Notes: a model not told the origin generated them from the letters alone. Shown: positions 1 to 7,771, counted from the first letter of the stretch. The stretch: 20,842 nt of DNA from Bog-366 sp964501985 (GCA_964501985.1 CAZCVY010000113.1:1-20842), one strand, 5' to 3'. Numbers and translations: made by a program.

Positions 1-1
1 C

Positions 2-178
2 ATCGGTGTGGAGCTTGCCACGGTGATATTCCCGACGACGCTGCGTCTGGCAATCGGGTCGGCTGCACACAAGCTGGTGCGGACGATAACGGGAAATCTG
101 AAAAACCTGCTGGCAGTAGCGACAACGGCGATCACTCATCAGGCGGCTCCGAATCAGGATGCGAGCCGTCCATTTTGA
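2..178 (+). CDS. Possible 3' end of a gene entering from the left edge
   Basis: A frame open from base 2 ends at TGA 176-178 after 58 codons. Its composition is plausible for a protein end: alternating hydrophobic and basic residues, and mostly G or C at the third codon position. I do not recognise a family. A second frame (1-246) is also open and contains a CGACH sequence, but it is rich in Gly, Ser and Asp and looks less natural. With only the tail visible, the choice between frames is uncertain. Confidence 0.3.
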   Translation: MGVELATVIFPTTLRLAIGSAAHKLVRTITGNLKNLLAVATTAITHQAAPNQDASRPF

Positions 179-384
179 ATGCATTATTTCGGGCGGTACG
201 AAACGTGCCGTCGAAATTCAAGGGCGAGGATCTAAATCGGGAGTAAACTACGACCGTCGAAAAGTCATGGTGGCGGCCCAAAGGTACTCGGGGAGCCTGA
301 GAACAAGCAGCACGGTCTCCTTTCCTGTTCTGCGAGGATCGCGTCTAGTCCCTCCGGTCGGCACGTTATTCACGAATTCTCGCC

Positions 385-1050
385 ATGTCGATGAAGATTA
401 TCCGCGCTGTTTTATTCGGGATCGCCTCCGCTGTATTCATCGGAGCCTGTGTCGGAGTTTACCTGTTCTGGCGTTTTGGCCTCCCAGAATATAAAGAAAT
501 TGCCAACGAGCGTGGCCCCAAGTCGAAAGTGGAAGCCCCACCCAGGCCGACCCTGGTGCCCGCCAGTGCCCTATGGGCGGGGGGGGCCGACGGCGGCAGT
601 TTTATTGAGTGTGACGTGGATGAGAAACACAATGTAAATCGATGTCTTGTGTATAACGATTCGACGGGAGACCTGAACGATGGCGGCTTCTTTCAATTAT
701 CGAGCCTTCAGCGTGCCGCCCGCCCTAACGAGCTGAAATTCGAGGGCGCCGACGGGGAGCGGATTTTTCTAGCTGATGGGAAGTCGCTCGTGCATGTTGA
801 ACCCATTCGGCCTGAACAAATCCCGTCCACCGCAGTCTTCGCCAACGGCTTATTCATTGCCTGCGATGATCTGGCATCGGCAAAGACTGGCTGCTCCATC
901 TACCGGCCAGACGGCACCGTGTACTTTCAGGGAAACTTCAGCTTTGAAGGTGAGCCTCTGACAGAGCACGGAGACCGTCACTACAAGTTTTTTGACCTCA
1001 GCGAACGCACCATTTATCTTGAAGGCGGTGGCAAACTTCTCTCAAAGTAA
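385..1050 (+). CDS. Membrane-anchored hypothetical protein
   Basis: This 221-aa ORF begins with a short basic stretch (MSMKIIR) followed by one hydrophobic segment at about residues 8-30. The rest is soluble, so it is probably a type II anchored protein with its bulk outside the cytoplasm, or an uncleaved secreted protein. A Pro-rich linker (about 50-58) leads into a beta-rich C-terminal region with two similar parts, each containing a Cys-Asp pair (IECDV near 74 and IACDD near 158) and a tyrosine-containing strand. These may be two copies of one fold. I do not recognise the family. A second ATG two codons in (391) is an equally good start, and neither has a strong ribosome-binding site. It lies 550 bases before the phage-like element and need not belong to it. 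Confidence 0.6.
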   Translation: MSMKIIRAVLFGIASAVFIGACVGVYLFWRFGLPEYKEIANERGPKSKVEAPPRPTLVPASALWAGGADGGSFIECDVDEKHNVNRCLVYNDSTGDLNDGGFFQLSSLQRAARPNELKFEGADGERIFLADGKSLVHVEPIRPEQIPSTAVFANGLFIACDDLASAKTGCSIYRPDGTVYFQGNFSFEGEPLTEHGDRHYKFFDLSERTIYLEGGGKLLSK

Positions 1051-1607
1051 ACGCGTCACCCGAATTTTGACCATAAGAAGTGTCGGCCACTGATCACTTA
1101 CCTCTCATCTTCCTGACATCCCAACCATCGGGTTTGGCTTCGCGCCTGCAGGCCGGTGGCGATCTACACCGGCGGCCCCCAAAAATCGTACGGAAGGGCG
1201 GGTTGAACCGAGGAAAAAGATAACGCTATAGAAACTGATATAGAGTTTTTACCGCTTCCCCGCCGATGAGGCCGTCGAAGGTGGGTCCCCTGAACGGTGA
1301 TGGTTTTGGCGCCCTTTTAAGCCGATGCTGACAATGCGATTCTCCACCCCGACCCACCCGCCGAGGCTCCGAAAGTTGACGCGACATTTGCGGCAAAAAT
1401 TTTTGGCGGCGTTCGCTATCGTGGCCCGAAACGTGAAACGAGACACGCGCCGGCGGTACCCGTCTTTGATTTCAAGGCGGCTGCTTCGGGAGAGAAATAA
1501 GCGTTTAAACACAGGATTGCCGGGCGGGTAAAGCGGGCCGATGAGCTACGGCAGTTAGGGCCGCGCGTCGGTAGGCCGATGCACCGCACCGCCTGGTATT
1601 TACAATT
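1051..1607. other. Gene-poor stretch before the phage-like element
   Basis: No convincing gene is present. Two short overlapping frames on opposite strands (1325-1531 on +, 68 aa, very basic; 1249-1512 on -, 87 aa) lack good ribosome-binding sites. The basic one could at most be a small regulator. The stretch holds one promoter-like pair (1203-1232) and presumably the left boundary of the element, but I could find no copy of the tRNA-Arg sequence long enough to mark an attachment site. Confidence 0.4.
1203..1232 (+). promoter_or_regulatory. Candidate sigma70-type promoter
   Basis: TTGAAC (1203-1208) and TATAGA (1227-1232) are separated by 18 bases. A second TATAGA follows at about 1239. This could drive the rightward phage-like gene set, but it lies about 375 bases before the first gene, and such matches occur by chance. 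Confidence 0.25.
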
Positions 1608-2381
1608 ATGCGATGGATTAAGCACATGACCGGAGCTTCACAGAATCCCGTGATCGCTCAGATTCAAGACCGATTCGGCCTGGAAGGTTACGCTCGATAC
1701 TGGAAACTGATCGAGGCTATAGCTTCGCGTGTCGATAAGGACTCCCTTCCAGCGCTCTCGCTGCCCTGGCGAAATTGGGAAATCATCCTGGCCGGCAAGC
1801 GGACACGGTTGCGGCTGTTTTTGAAATTCTTGGCCGATATTGGGCAAATTACGCTCAGGGAAATCGGCGAGGAACTGGGAAGCAACTCCGAAGGAACTCA
1901 GTTCCTTCCGGGAAGCAACTGGGAAGGAAGTCAGTTCCTTTCCAGTTCCTTTCCAGTTCCTTCCGGGAAGCAACTGGAAATCAAATTCCCTAACATATTG
2001 AAATATCGGGATGAGTACTCAAGAAAGTCCGGACACGCCCCGGACAATGTCGCACCAGAAACAGAGACAGAAACAGAAACAGAAAAAGAGGGCAAAAGCG
2101 CACACCCCGCGCTTGCGGCGTTCAAGGCGACAGCCGAAAAGACTTTCCACCAGCGTTTGGGGGTCAAGCCTTCCTGGAGTGCGAAGGATTACGTACAGCT
2201 TGCGGGACTCATGCGGAGACACCCCGAGCTACCGGAGGCGGAGTTTACCGCCCGATGGAATCGCGACCTGGCAGACACAGAGCCGTTCGTGCGCAAGCAG
2301 GGATATTCGCTCGCGTTCTTCTGTTCGCGGTTTGATTCGTACATTGCCAATCGCCCGGCAAGCCTTCCGCGACTCGGGTAG
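1608..2381 (+). CDS. Phage replication-initiator-like protein (Lin1244/Lin1753-type N-terminus)
   Basis: The 257-aa protein opens with the pattern of phage replication proteins of the DUF4373 (Lin1244/Lin1753) N-terminal type: MRWIKHMTGASQNP, then a Phe-Gly-Leu-Glu-Gly-Tyr-x-Arg-Tyr-Trp core at about residues 23-33. This resembles a winged-helix DNA-binding domain. The middle (about 90-125) is low-complexity and encoded by a cluster of short DNA repeats. A Glu-Thr repeat linker (about 150-160) leads to a helical C-terminal region (about 165-255). The ATG at 1608 is chosen because the family begins at this Met-x-Trp-x-Lys-His sequence; ATG 1626 is an alternative. It is the first gene of the element and probably acts at an origin inside its own coding sequence, as lambda O does. 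Function is by family resemblance only. Confidence 0.7.
   Translation: MRWIKHMTGASQNPVIAQIQDRFGLEGYARYWKLIEAIASRVDKDSLPALSLPWRNWEIILAGKRTRLRLFLKFLADIGQITLREIGEELGSNSEGTQFLPGSNWEGSQFLSSSFPVPSGKQLEIKFPNILKYRDEYSRKSGHAPDNVAPETETETETEKEGKSAHPALAAFKATAEKTFHQRLGVKPSWSAKDYVQLAGLMRRHPELPEAEFTARWNRDLADTEPFVRKQGYSLAFFCSRFDSYIANRPASLPRLG
1871..1977. repeat. Iteron-like repeat cluster inside the replication gene; possible origin
   Basis: Two identical 24-base direct repeats (1899-1922 and 1954-1977) begin CAGTTCCTTCC and end AGCAACTGG. Between them lie two tandem 11-base units CAGTTCCTTTC (1932-1942, 1943-1953). A palindrome GGAACT-C-AGTTCC (1893-1905) overlaps the first repeat, and a diverged GGAACTGGGAAGC lies at about 1871. 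Such clusters inside an initiator gene are the usual form of a lambda-type origin. The encoded amino acids (Gly, Ser, Asn, Phe, Pro) look like a linker, so the DNA rather than the protein may be what is conserved. Confidence 0.55.
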
Positions 2382-2508
2382 GGGGTAGGGGGTCCGGTTT
2401 ACGCGTGGCGATTTTTCCTAGACCGTGTGTCCCCTGCGGCGTCCACATCCGCGTAATTGGAAGTTTTTAGGGTTTGTTAATAACAAAGGGGTTAGAAGGG
2501 ATATTATT

Positions 2509-3021
2509 ATGCGAGGTAGAACTCCTAAACCGAACGCTGTCAAGGTGTTAGAGGGGAATCCCGGCAAGCGGGCGCTTCCTGAGCAGCCTAATGTACTTCC
2601 GGGCGCACCCGAGCCACCCGAGAGCGTCCAAGCTGACCCTGTGGCCTTGGCGGAATGGAATCGCATCTTGCCGCAACTCCTGGATGTCGGCTTGTGCGCC
2701 AAGATCGACGGCGCGGCCCTCGCGGGCTACTGTTCGCTGGTGAGCCTCGCGCACAACGCGAACGAATCCATCCGGCGTGATGGTGTCCTGGTGGTGACTT
2801 CGACGGGCGTCAAGAAAAATCCCGCGTGCGGGCTGCTGTTCGACGCGTTGAAAGGGATTAAGGCGTTTGCGGTGGAGTTTGGGCTTACTCCCGCAAGCCG
2901 TACCCGCGTGAGCCGGACGGACTCCGCCGATCCAACCGAAGTGGAGCAATATCTCTTCGGCCCGGATGAGCTTGATTCGGATTTTGCTGGACTTCCTACC
3001 ATGGGGCCGCGTCCGCAATGA
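2509..3021 (+). CDS. Phage terminase small subunit, P27 family
   Basis: The product (170 aa) starts RGRTPKPNAVKVLEGNPGK, the N-terminal signature of P27-type terminase small subunits. These bind the packaging site on phage DNA and load the large subunit. The remainder is helical and of usual length. ATG 2509 is chosen over the in-frame ATG at 2425 because the signature starts there and AGAAGGG stands 8 bases upstream. In ordinary phages the large terminase follows directly. Here the next gene encodes only 72 aa, followed by the capsid gene, so the protein would need a large subunit from another phage. This is the hallmark of elements that redirect a helper's packaging machine. Confidence 0.85.
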   Translation: MRGRTPKPNAVKVLEGNPGKRALPEQPNVLPGAPEPPESVQADPVALAEWNRILPQLLDVGLCAKIDGAALAGYCSLVSLAHNANESIRRDGVLVVTSTGVKKNPACGLLFDALKGIKAFAVEFGLTPASRTRVSRTDSADPTEVEQYLFGPDELDSDFAGLPTMGPRPQ

Positions 3022-3042
3022 CGGCCCGGAAAGGAGACAACC

Positions 3043-3261
3043 TTGGAACCTGACGAACGCACGTTGGCAGAGCAGGCCGCGACCTTATGGAACCAACTCG
3101 TGGAGGCAGCGGAAGCGTACGTACGCTTCGCTATCGCCGCGCACCGGTTTCTTCCGTTCGTTGTCGAGCGACTCGCTAAGCGTAAAGCCGCTGCAAAGGC
3201 GGTACTCGCTGAACGGTCGGAAAAAGGCAACCCGCAAAAACGCGGGGCCTTTCTGAATTAA
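3043..3261 (+). CDS. Small helical hypothetical protein between TerS and capsid
   Basis: A 72-aa ORF starts with TTG at 3043, six bases after a strong AAGGAG, and begins 21 bases after the terminase small subunit stop. The protein is almost entirely predicted alpha-helix, rich in Ala, Glu, Arg and Lys, with a basic C-terminus. It has no motif I recognise. It stands where the terminase large subunit and portal genes normally sit. Possible roles are a scaffold, a head-size or packaging-redirecting factor, or a DNA-binding helper. These are guesses from position. Confidence 0.6.
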   Translation: MEPDERTLAEQAATLWNQLVEAAEAYVRFAIAAHRFLPFVVERLAKRKAAAKAVLAERSEKGNPQKRGAFLN

Positions 3262-3295
3262 ATCAACCCTCTCCGAGAGAGAGAATGGAGACACT

Positions 3296-4396
3296 GTGAA
3301 ACTCAATCGCAAGGAACTTTTAGAGCAGGCAGCGGCCTTGCTTCAGAAACCGATTTTTAGCCGCGAAGATTCGAGCCGCGCTGAGCGGCTCATGGACCTC
3401 GCCGAAGCCGTGGACACCGTCGAAGTGCGGAGCGCCGGCGAACGGCAATTCGTGGAATTTCTCCGTACACCCGGAAGCGGACGCGCCGAATATCGTGACG
3501 TTTTCGAAACCGGCGGTAGCGTTCAAGGCGGTTATTTTGTGCCGCAAGGGTGGATCGACAGGTTGTTCATGGCCCTGAAAAAGTTTGACGGCCTGTGGGA
3601 TCGCGAAGTCGTAACGATGATCGAAGCCGAAAAGGGCGGCCCGTACCTCGCCCCTGCCGTCGATGACACGGGCTCTGCTGCGGTGCAGCTCGCGGAAGGC
3701 GTCCAGGACACCGAGACTGACCCGTCTATCGAGGGAACACTGCTTCCGCAATGTCCGACCTACCGGACCGGCCTGGTTAAGGTCAGTATGGAGCTTTTCC
3801 AGGACAGTATTCTCCCGATTGATGATTTTCTGGCGCGCGCGTTCGCACCCCGTCTTGGCCGTGGAATCTCGCCCGCGCTGGTTACCGCGCTGCTGAGCGG
3901 TGCGAGTGCCGGCCTCACCGCGACGGGCAATCTTAACCCCGGTGGCTTGGATGGATCGAACTCCATCGGCTATCAGGACCTCGTATCCCTCAAGGGGAGT
4001 ATTGACCCGGAGTACCTCGGCACTCCTTCGGTGGGCTTCGTTATGAACAATTCGACACTCACCAGCCTGGATAATCTCACGGACAAAAACGGACGCCCGA
4101 TCCTGGATGCAAACTGCCTCGACGCAAAGGGGCGGCGGATGATCCTTGGGTATCCCGTCATCATCTGTCCGGCAATGCCCTCGATTGCCGCGAACGCAAA
4201 ACCCGTGGCTTTTGGCTCACTGGAATACTTGGCCGTCCGCGTCGTAAAGCCATCTACGGCAGTGGTCAAGTTGATGGAGCGCTTCGCCGAATATGGCGTT
4301 GTGGCGTTTAAGGCTATTCTCCGTGCTCAGGCAACCCTGCTTTGCGCGTCTGCCGCAACTCCGCCCGTGAAATACCTGCTTTGCGCGGCATCCTAA
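3296..4396 (+). CDS. Major capsid protein, HK97 fold
   Basis: This 366-aa protein has the layout of HK97-type major capsid proteins: a charged helical N-terminal region of about 48 residues (a shortened delta/scaffold-like domain), then the entry sequence around VEFLRTPGSG and a Gly-Gly-Tyr-Phe-Val-Pro sequence at about 78-83 where the mature shell domain begins. The rest is a beta-rich region containing a typical late Met-Asn-Asn-Ser and Gly-Tyr-Pro-Val-Ile pair. The start is GTG 3296 with GGAG five bases upstream. The protease that should trim its N-terminus is encoded next, downstream rather than in the usual upstream position. It is expected to assemble an icosahedral shell in the cytoplasm, but no portal gene is present. 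Confidence 0.85.
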   Translation: MKLNRKELLEQAAALLQKPIFSREDSSRAERLMDLAEAVDTVEVRSAGERQFVEFLRTPGSGRAEYRDVFETGGSVQGGYFVPQGWIDRLFMALKKFDGLWDREVVTMIEAEKGGPYLAPAVDDTGSAAVQLAEGVQDTETDPSIEGTLLPQCPTYRTGLVKVSMELFQDSILPIDDFLARAFAPRLGRGISPALVTALLSGASAGLTATGNLNPGGLDGSNSIGYQDLVSLKGSIDPEYLGTPSVGFVMNNSTLTSLDNLTDKNGRPILDANCLDAKGRRMILGYPVIICPAMPSIAANAKPVAFGSLEYLAVRVVKPSTAVVKLMERFAEYGVVAFKAILRAQATLLCASAATPPVKYLLCAAS

Positions 4397-4406
4397 CAAC
4401 CCGCTG

Positions 4407-4430
4407 GGGGCGGGGGTAATCCTCCGCCCT
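4407..4430 (+). promoter_or_regulatory. GC-rich stem-loop between capsid and protease genes
   Basis: GGGCGGGGG (4408-4416) pairs with CCTCCGCCC (4421-4429) over nine pairs including one G-U, closing a TAAT loop; 4407/4430 can add another G-U pair. No T-run follows, so it is probably not a simple terminator. It could stabilise or attenuate the transcript. Confidence 0.5.
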
Positions 4431-4458
4431 CTCGATTCCCAACTGGAAAGGAAAACAC

Positions 4459-5088
4459 ATGGAAGTACGCATTCTCTCCAACCTACAGGTTCGCACCACG
4501 GGCGGGAAAAGCGGTATTGCCGGTTATGCCGCGATGTTCAACAGTCTGTCAGAAGAGCTCGGGGGCTTTCGCGAACAGATTCGACGCGGAGCTTTTGCGC
4601 GCGCGATTCGGACCGGGCAAGATGTGCGGTGCCTCTTTAACCACGATACGAATTGTATCCTCGGACGTACCAAAAGCGGCACTCTGAAACTGTCCGAGGA
4701 TAGCGCCGGGCTGCACTTCGATTGTGCGCTGGGGAATTCCCCGACCGACCGTGACGTACTCGAAGCGGTTGACCGGGGCGACATCGACCAGTGTTCTTTC
4801 GGCTTCATCTGCCCCAAGGGGGGCGACACCTGGGCGCAGACGGCGGATGGTGATATTCGAACGCTGCTGGACGTGGATTTGCTGGACGTGAGTCCGGTTA
4901 CCTATCCCGCATATCAAGCCACGAGCGTGGCCGCCAGAAAATTTTTGCCGCAAGATGCGCCGATGGAACTGCGCTGCCAGTATCAACGCGGCGGCCTGGT
5001 CAGTGTGTCCTACCGGTTTCGTAGTGATGAGAGACTGGAAAGCGCGCGCCGCTTGGCGCGGCTGCGCTTGGCGCGGCTACAGAATTAG
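4459..5088 (+). CDS. HK97-family prohead protease
   Basis: The 209-aa product matches the HK97 gp4-type prohead serine protease (peptidase U35). It has an early Gly-Tyr-Ala-Ala-x-Phe strand (22-27), the Phe-Asn-His motif with the likely catalytic His at 62, the Gln-Cys-Ser-Phe-Gly-Phe motif with the likely nucleophile Ser 113, and the LLDVSPVTYPAYQ block at about 141-153. It would cut the capsid precursor inside the forming head. The C-terminal 40 residues, after Ala-Arg-Lys-Phe, are basic and contain a repeated Arg-Leu-Ala-Arg-Leu. ATG 4459 follows AAAGG. The gene lies after the capsid gene, the reverse of the common portal-protease-capsid order. Confidence 0.88.
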   Translation: MEVRILSNLQVRTTGGKSGIAGYAAMFNSLSEELGGFREQIRRGAFARAIRTGQDVRCLFNHDTNCILGRTKSGTLKLSEDSAGLHFDCALGNSPTDRDVLEAVDRGDIDQCSFGFICPKGGDTWAQTADGDIRTLLDVDLLDVSPVTYPAYQATSVAARKFLPQDAPMELRCQYQRGGLVSVSYRFRSDERLESARRLARLRLARLQN

Positions 5089-5127
5089 TTTGGCGCTGCC
5101 TTTAACTCCTTTTGGCGGCGTTGGCCG

Positions 5128-5172
5128 GGGGGGCGGGCGTCACGCACGTCGTGATCCGTGCGATAGCCCCCC
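5128..5172 (+). promoter_or_regulatory. Nested stem-loop between protease and tape-measure genes
   Basis: GGGGGGC (5128-5134) can pair with GCCCCCC (5166-5172). Inside it, CGCACG (5143-5148) pairs perfectly with CGTGCG (5157-5162). A short T-rich stretch (GTTTTATT) follows a few bases later, so a weak terminator is possible. Its position matches the hairpin in the gap before the protease gene. Confidence 0.45.
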
Positions 5173-5206
5173 TCGCCGTTTTATTCCAACTTGAAAGGCA
5201 AAAAAT

Positions 5207-7039
5207 ATGACTTTAGCCGAATTGATTATCAAGCTTTCGGCGGATACCGCCGTGCTCCGCACCGATTTTGAAAAGGGTAAGCAGTATGCCCAATCGTTCG
5301 CGGGGGACCTGTCCAAGATTTTTAGCACTATCGGCACAACTCTACCCGGCCTCAGCGCGGGCGCAATCGCCAAAGAATTGCTGGACCTGGCGGAGTCCAC
5401 TGCCAAAGTGGGCGAGCAGATTCACCGCATGGGCGACATTACCGGCCTGAGCGCTGAGGATCTCTCCGGTTTGCGCGCCATCTCCGAGGAGTCAGGGGAA
5501 AGCTTCGACAGTTTGGCCACCACGTTGGCGCGCGCGGGCAAGAATATCGAAGAGGGCTTTATCAATCCTGCCGGTACCGCGGGGAAGCTCCTGGCTGCGC
5601 TCTTCACTCCCGCGGAGCTTGCCGCGTTAAAGCTTGAGCCGGTATCGAAGCGGCTGGAGGATGTCACCAAAAAGATATTCGGCTTGACCGATGCGAGCGA
5701 GCGCGATTTTGCCGCCGCAACTCTCTTCGGGCGCGGCTGGACGGAGAACGTTGAAACCCTCAAGAAATTAGGAACTGAGGGGCTCGACATGGCCGACAAG
5801 AAAGCCTCTATCTTCGGTATCACTATGAGTGAAGATGATGTCGCAGCGGCCCACGCCTTCTCTGAGGCGCTCAAGGGAGTCGGCATGGTTGCGGAAGGGG
5901 TTATGGAGAAAGTTGGACACGGGCTGATTTCCGCCTTTACCGCACCCTTTCAGGTGATCGACCGACTTCAAGACCAGATTGACAGCTTGGAAAAAAATCA
6001 CGGCATCGTACTCGCGGACGTATGGAAAGGCGCGGACACGGGCGTCAATCTTGGCCCGATGCTGGGCTTGAACGTCAAGGGCGCACACAAGAGCTTGGCC
6101 GATTTGATGTCAGGGGGCGGCGGTGCGGGGGGCGGGAAAGCCACTGATGCCCAGTGGAAAGAGTATCAGGAGTCCTTGGAGGGATGGCTGCGGGTCGATA
6201 AGGAATACCTCGCCGCGCTGGAACAATCCGAGGAATTGACCCGCGACTGGGGGCCGGTCCTGAATCCCGTGCAAAAGGCGTGGGACGATTACGCGCAACG
6301 GCTGCAAAAAATCAACGTGTTGATGTACCAAGGAATCGACGGCACGCCCATGCTTGCGGCATCGCTGGGCCGACTGAATTCCGACCTGGCCGGCGCGAAT
6401 CCGGGCGGCATTTCCTGGGGGAATATGGGAATGCAGCGGCAAGACGAAGCGATGAACGATCCTTTGAAGTACACGCTGGGCCAATCGCTTCCCGCCTTGA
6501 AACAGGTGCATGACCAGTTCGCCGTACTCGATGCGGACGCCTTTGAGTTTGGCGAGCGCGCGTCCAATGACTTCACGAAGCTGATTATCGCCGGCAAAGG
6601 CTTCCAACAAGCCTTGCGCGGCCTGGTGGATTTGCTCGCGCAATTCCTGGTCAAGTTGGCCGTGTTCGATTCCCTTTCCAAGCTTTTCAGTCAAGGCAAT
6701 AACCCGCAAGGCGTGATTGGATCGCTCTTTGCCGGCCTTGCCCACATGGGCGGAGCGCGCGCCAGTGGCGGCGACGTGAATTATGGTCAAAGTTACCTCG
6801 TCGGCGAGCAGGGGCCGGAAATCTTCACTCCTACCACGTCGGGCATGATTGTACCCAATGGTGCCATGAACTCGCTGGGCGGCGGGGGCGGGCGTGGCGG
6901 GGATACCTACCACATCGACGCGCGCGGCGCCGACGCCGGCGTAGAGTACCGCATCCAGCGCGCCATCGCGCAAGCGAAGAAAGATGGCGCCGTCAACGGC
7001 TACCTCATGACGCAAGAAATGGGCAAGAGGGGCGCATAG
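5207..7039 (+). CDS. Tape-measure-like phage tail protein (short)
   Basis: The 610-aa protein starts with the usual tape-measure opening (LIIKLSADTAVLRTDFEKG), continues as a long helical body, has a hydrophobic segment at about 465-495, and near 519-551 carries the block GQSYLVGEQGPEIF...TTSGMIVPN typical of lambda gpH-like tape-measure C-termini. Tape-measure proteins set tail length and enter the host envelope during DNA delivery. At 610 aa it is short for a siphophage tape measure. No tail tube, chaperone, tail tip or fibre gene surrounds it. A Gly-rich linker lies at about 303-312. ATG 5207 follows GAAAGG. It may substitute in a helper's tail, or have another role in this element. Confidence 0.8.
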   Translation: MTLAELIIKLSADTAVLRTDFEKGKQYAQSFAGDLSKIFSTIGTTLPGLSAGAIAKELLDLAESTAKVGEQIHRMGDITGLSAEDLSGLRAISEESGESFDSLATTLARAGKNIEEGFINPAGTAGKLLAALFTPAELAALKLEPVSKRLEDVTKKIFGLTDASERDFAAATLFGRGWTENVETLKKLGTEGLDMADKKASIFGITMSEDDVAAAHAFSEALKGVGMVAEGVMEKVGHGLISAFTAPFQVIDRLQDQIDSLEKNHGIVLADVWKGADTGVNLGPMLGLNVKGAHKSLADLMSGGGGAGGGKATDAQWKEYQESLEGWLRVDKEYLAALEQSEELTRDWGPVLNPVQKAWDDYAQRLQKINVLMYQGIDGTPMLAASLGRLNSDLAGANPGGISWGNMGMQRQDEAMNDPLKYTLGQSLPALKQVHDQFAVLDADAFEFGERASNDFTKLIIAGKGFQQALRGLVDLLAQFLVKLAVFDSLSKLFSQGNNPQGVIGSLFAGLAHMGGARASGGDVNYGQSYLVGEQGPEIFTPTTSGMIVPNGAMNSLGGGGGRGGDTYHIDARGADAGVEYRIQRAIAQAKKDGAVNGYLMTQEMGKRGA

Positions 7040-7044
7040 CGCCC
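7030..7044 (+). promoter_or_regulatory. Inverted repeat over the tape-measure stop codon
   Basis: GGGCGC-ATA-GCGCCC is a perfect inverted repeat containing the TAG stop (7037-7039). No T-run follows. It may slow ribosomes or protect the 3' end, or simply reflect the Gly-Ala ending. Confidence 0.3.
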
Positions 7045-7129
7045 TTCCCGCTACCCTACCCTCAAAAAATCAACATCGCTTCAATTCTTGGCGCTGAGCG
7101 CCGAATTCGGCCATCCCTGGAGGCTTCCT

Positions 7130-7771
7130 ATGGATGTCAAGGTTTTGATTTGTGTGCTCTGCGGGGTTGAACGCGACGGGTGGATAAATCCCGCCCTGGC
7201 GCGCTGGCTTGCGGGATTAGGCTTGTGTGGTGATCTTCGCCTTAACCTCACATTTATCTGTGAAGAGAAGCCGGTCGAGCGTGCTAGGAACCTCTGCGCT
7301 CAATACACCTTGCAAACCGGCGCGGAATGGCTGTTGATGCTCGATAACGATATGGAGCCTCCCCCGGATATTTTAAAAGTGGTCAGTCTTGCCGGGCCGG
7401 AACACGACATCATCGGACTGCCGTACTACATGGGATCGTCGCAGTTATCGGCCCTTCCGACAATCGCAACGTGGCGTGTCGAGGATGACGCCATGGTACG
7501 TCCCAAGCCTGGTGGGGGATTTGTCGAATTGAGCATGGTGGGGTCCGGCGGCCTCTTTATTCGGCGGCGGGTACTAGAGGCTCTGCCGGTTCCTCACTTT
7601 CGTAACGTTTTGAGTGACGATGGGCTTGTGTTTAAGCAGTCCGAAGACATCTATTTTTGCTGTCGTGCCCGCGAGCGAGGTTTCCGCATCTGGACGCACG
7701 GCGACTTCCCTTTAGAGCATTTGCACCAATACAAGCTTGGACGTTTGGCGGCAACCTTGGCGAAAGGCTAA
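7130..7771 (+). CDS. GT-A-type glycosyltransferase of the phage-like element
   Basis: A 213-aa protein starting MDVKVLICVLCG shows the layout of small GT-A glycosyltransferases common in phages: a beta-strand start, a Val-Glu-Arg-Ala-Arg-Asn segment (49-54), and a Leu-Asp-Asn-Asp-Met motif with the metal- and sugar-nucleotide-binding DxD at Asp72-Asp74. A Ser-Glu-Asp sequence and a late His-x-x-His follow. It would transfer a sugar to an unknown acceptor, possibly virion protein, DNA or host surface. ATG 7130 is chosen over 7088 because TGGAGG stands seven bases upstream. Cargo (moron) function is as likely as a structural role. Confidence 0.7.
   Translation: MDVKVLICVLCGVERDGWINPALARWLAGLGLCGDLRLNLTFICEEKPVERARNLCAQYTLQTGAEWLLMLDNDMEPPPDILKVVSLAGPEHDIIGLPYYMGSSQLSALPTIATWRVEDDAMVRPKPGGGFVELSMVGSGGLFIRRRVLEALPVPHFRNVLSDDGLVFKQSEDIYFCCRARERGFRIWTHGDFPLEHLHQYKLGRLAATLAKG

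Noticed and set aside
1..246. A frame with CGACH, resembling a c-type heme CxxCH motif.
   Set aside because: The surrounding sequence is Gly/Ser/Asp-rich with no cytochrome features, and another frame at the same place looks more protein-like.
1141..1148. CGCGCCTG, identical to eight bases at the 5' end of the tRNA-Arg (9026-9033), as a left attachment site.
   Set aside because: The position is tempting, since it would bound a 7.9-kb element, but similarity falls away after eight bases. A match of this length between the tRNA and a 550-base region is expected by chance.
2056..2091. A tandem ACAGA(A/G) run in the initiator gene as a CRISPR-like or iteron array.
   Set aside because: The units are only six bases long and keep the reading frame (Glu-Thr linker). 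This is an ordinary coding microsatellite. No CRISPR array was found in the window.
6110..7015. A 301-codon minus-strand frame under the tape-measure gene.
   Set aside because: It is an antisense shadow of a GC-rich gene, His- and Arg-rich with no motif, and the plus-strand protein is well supported.
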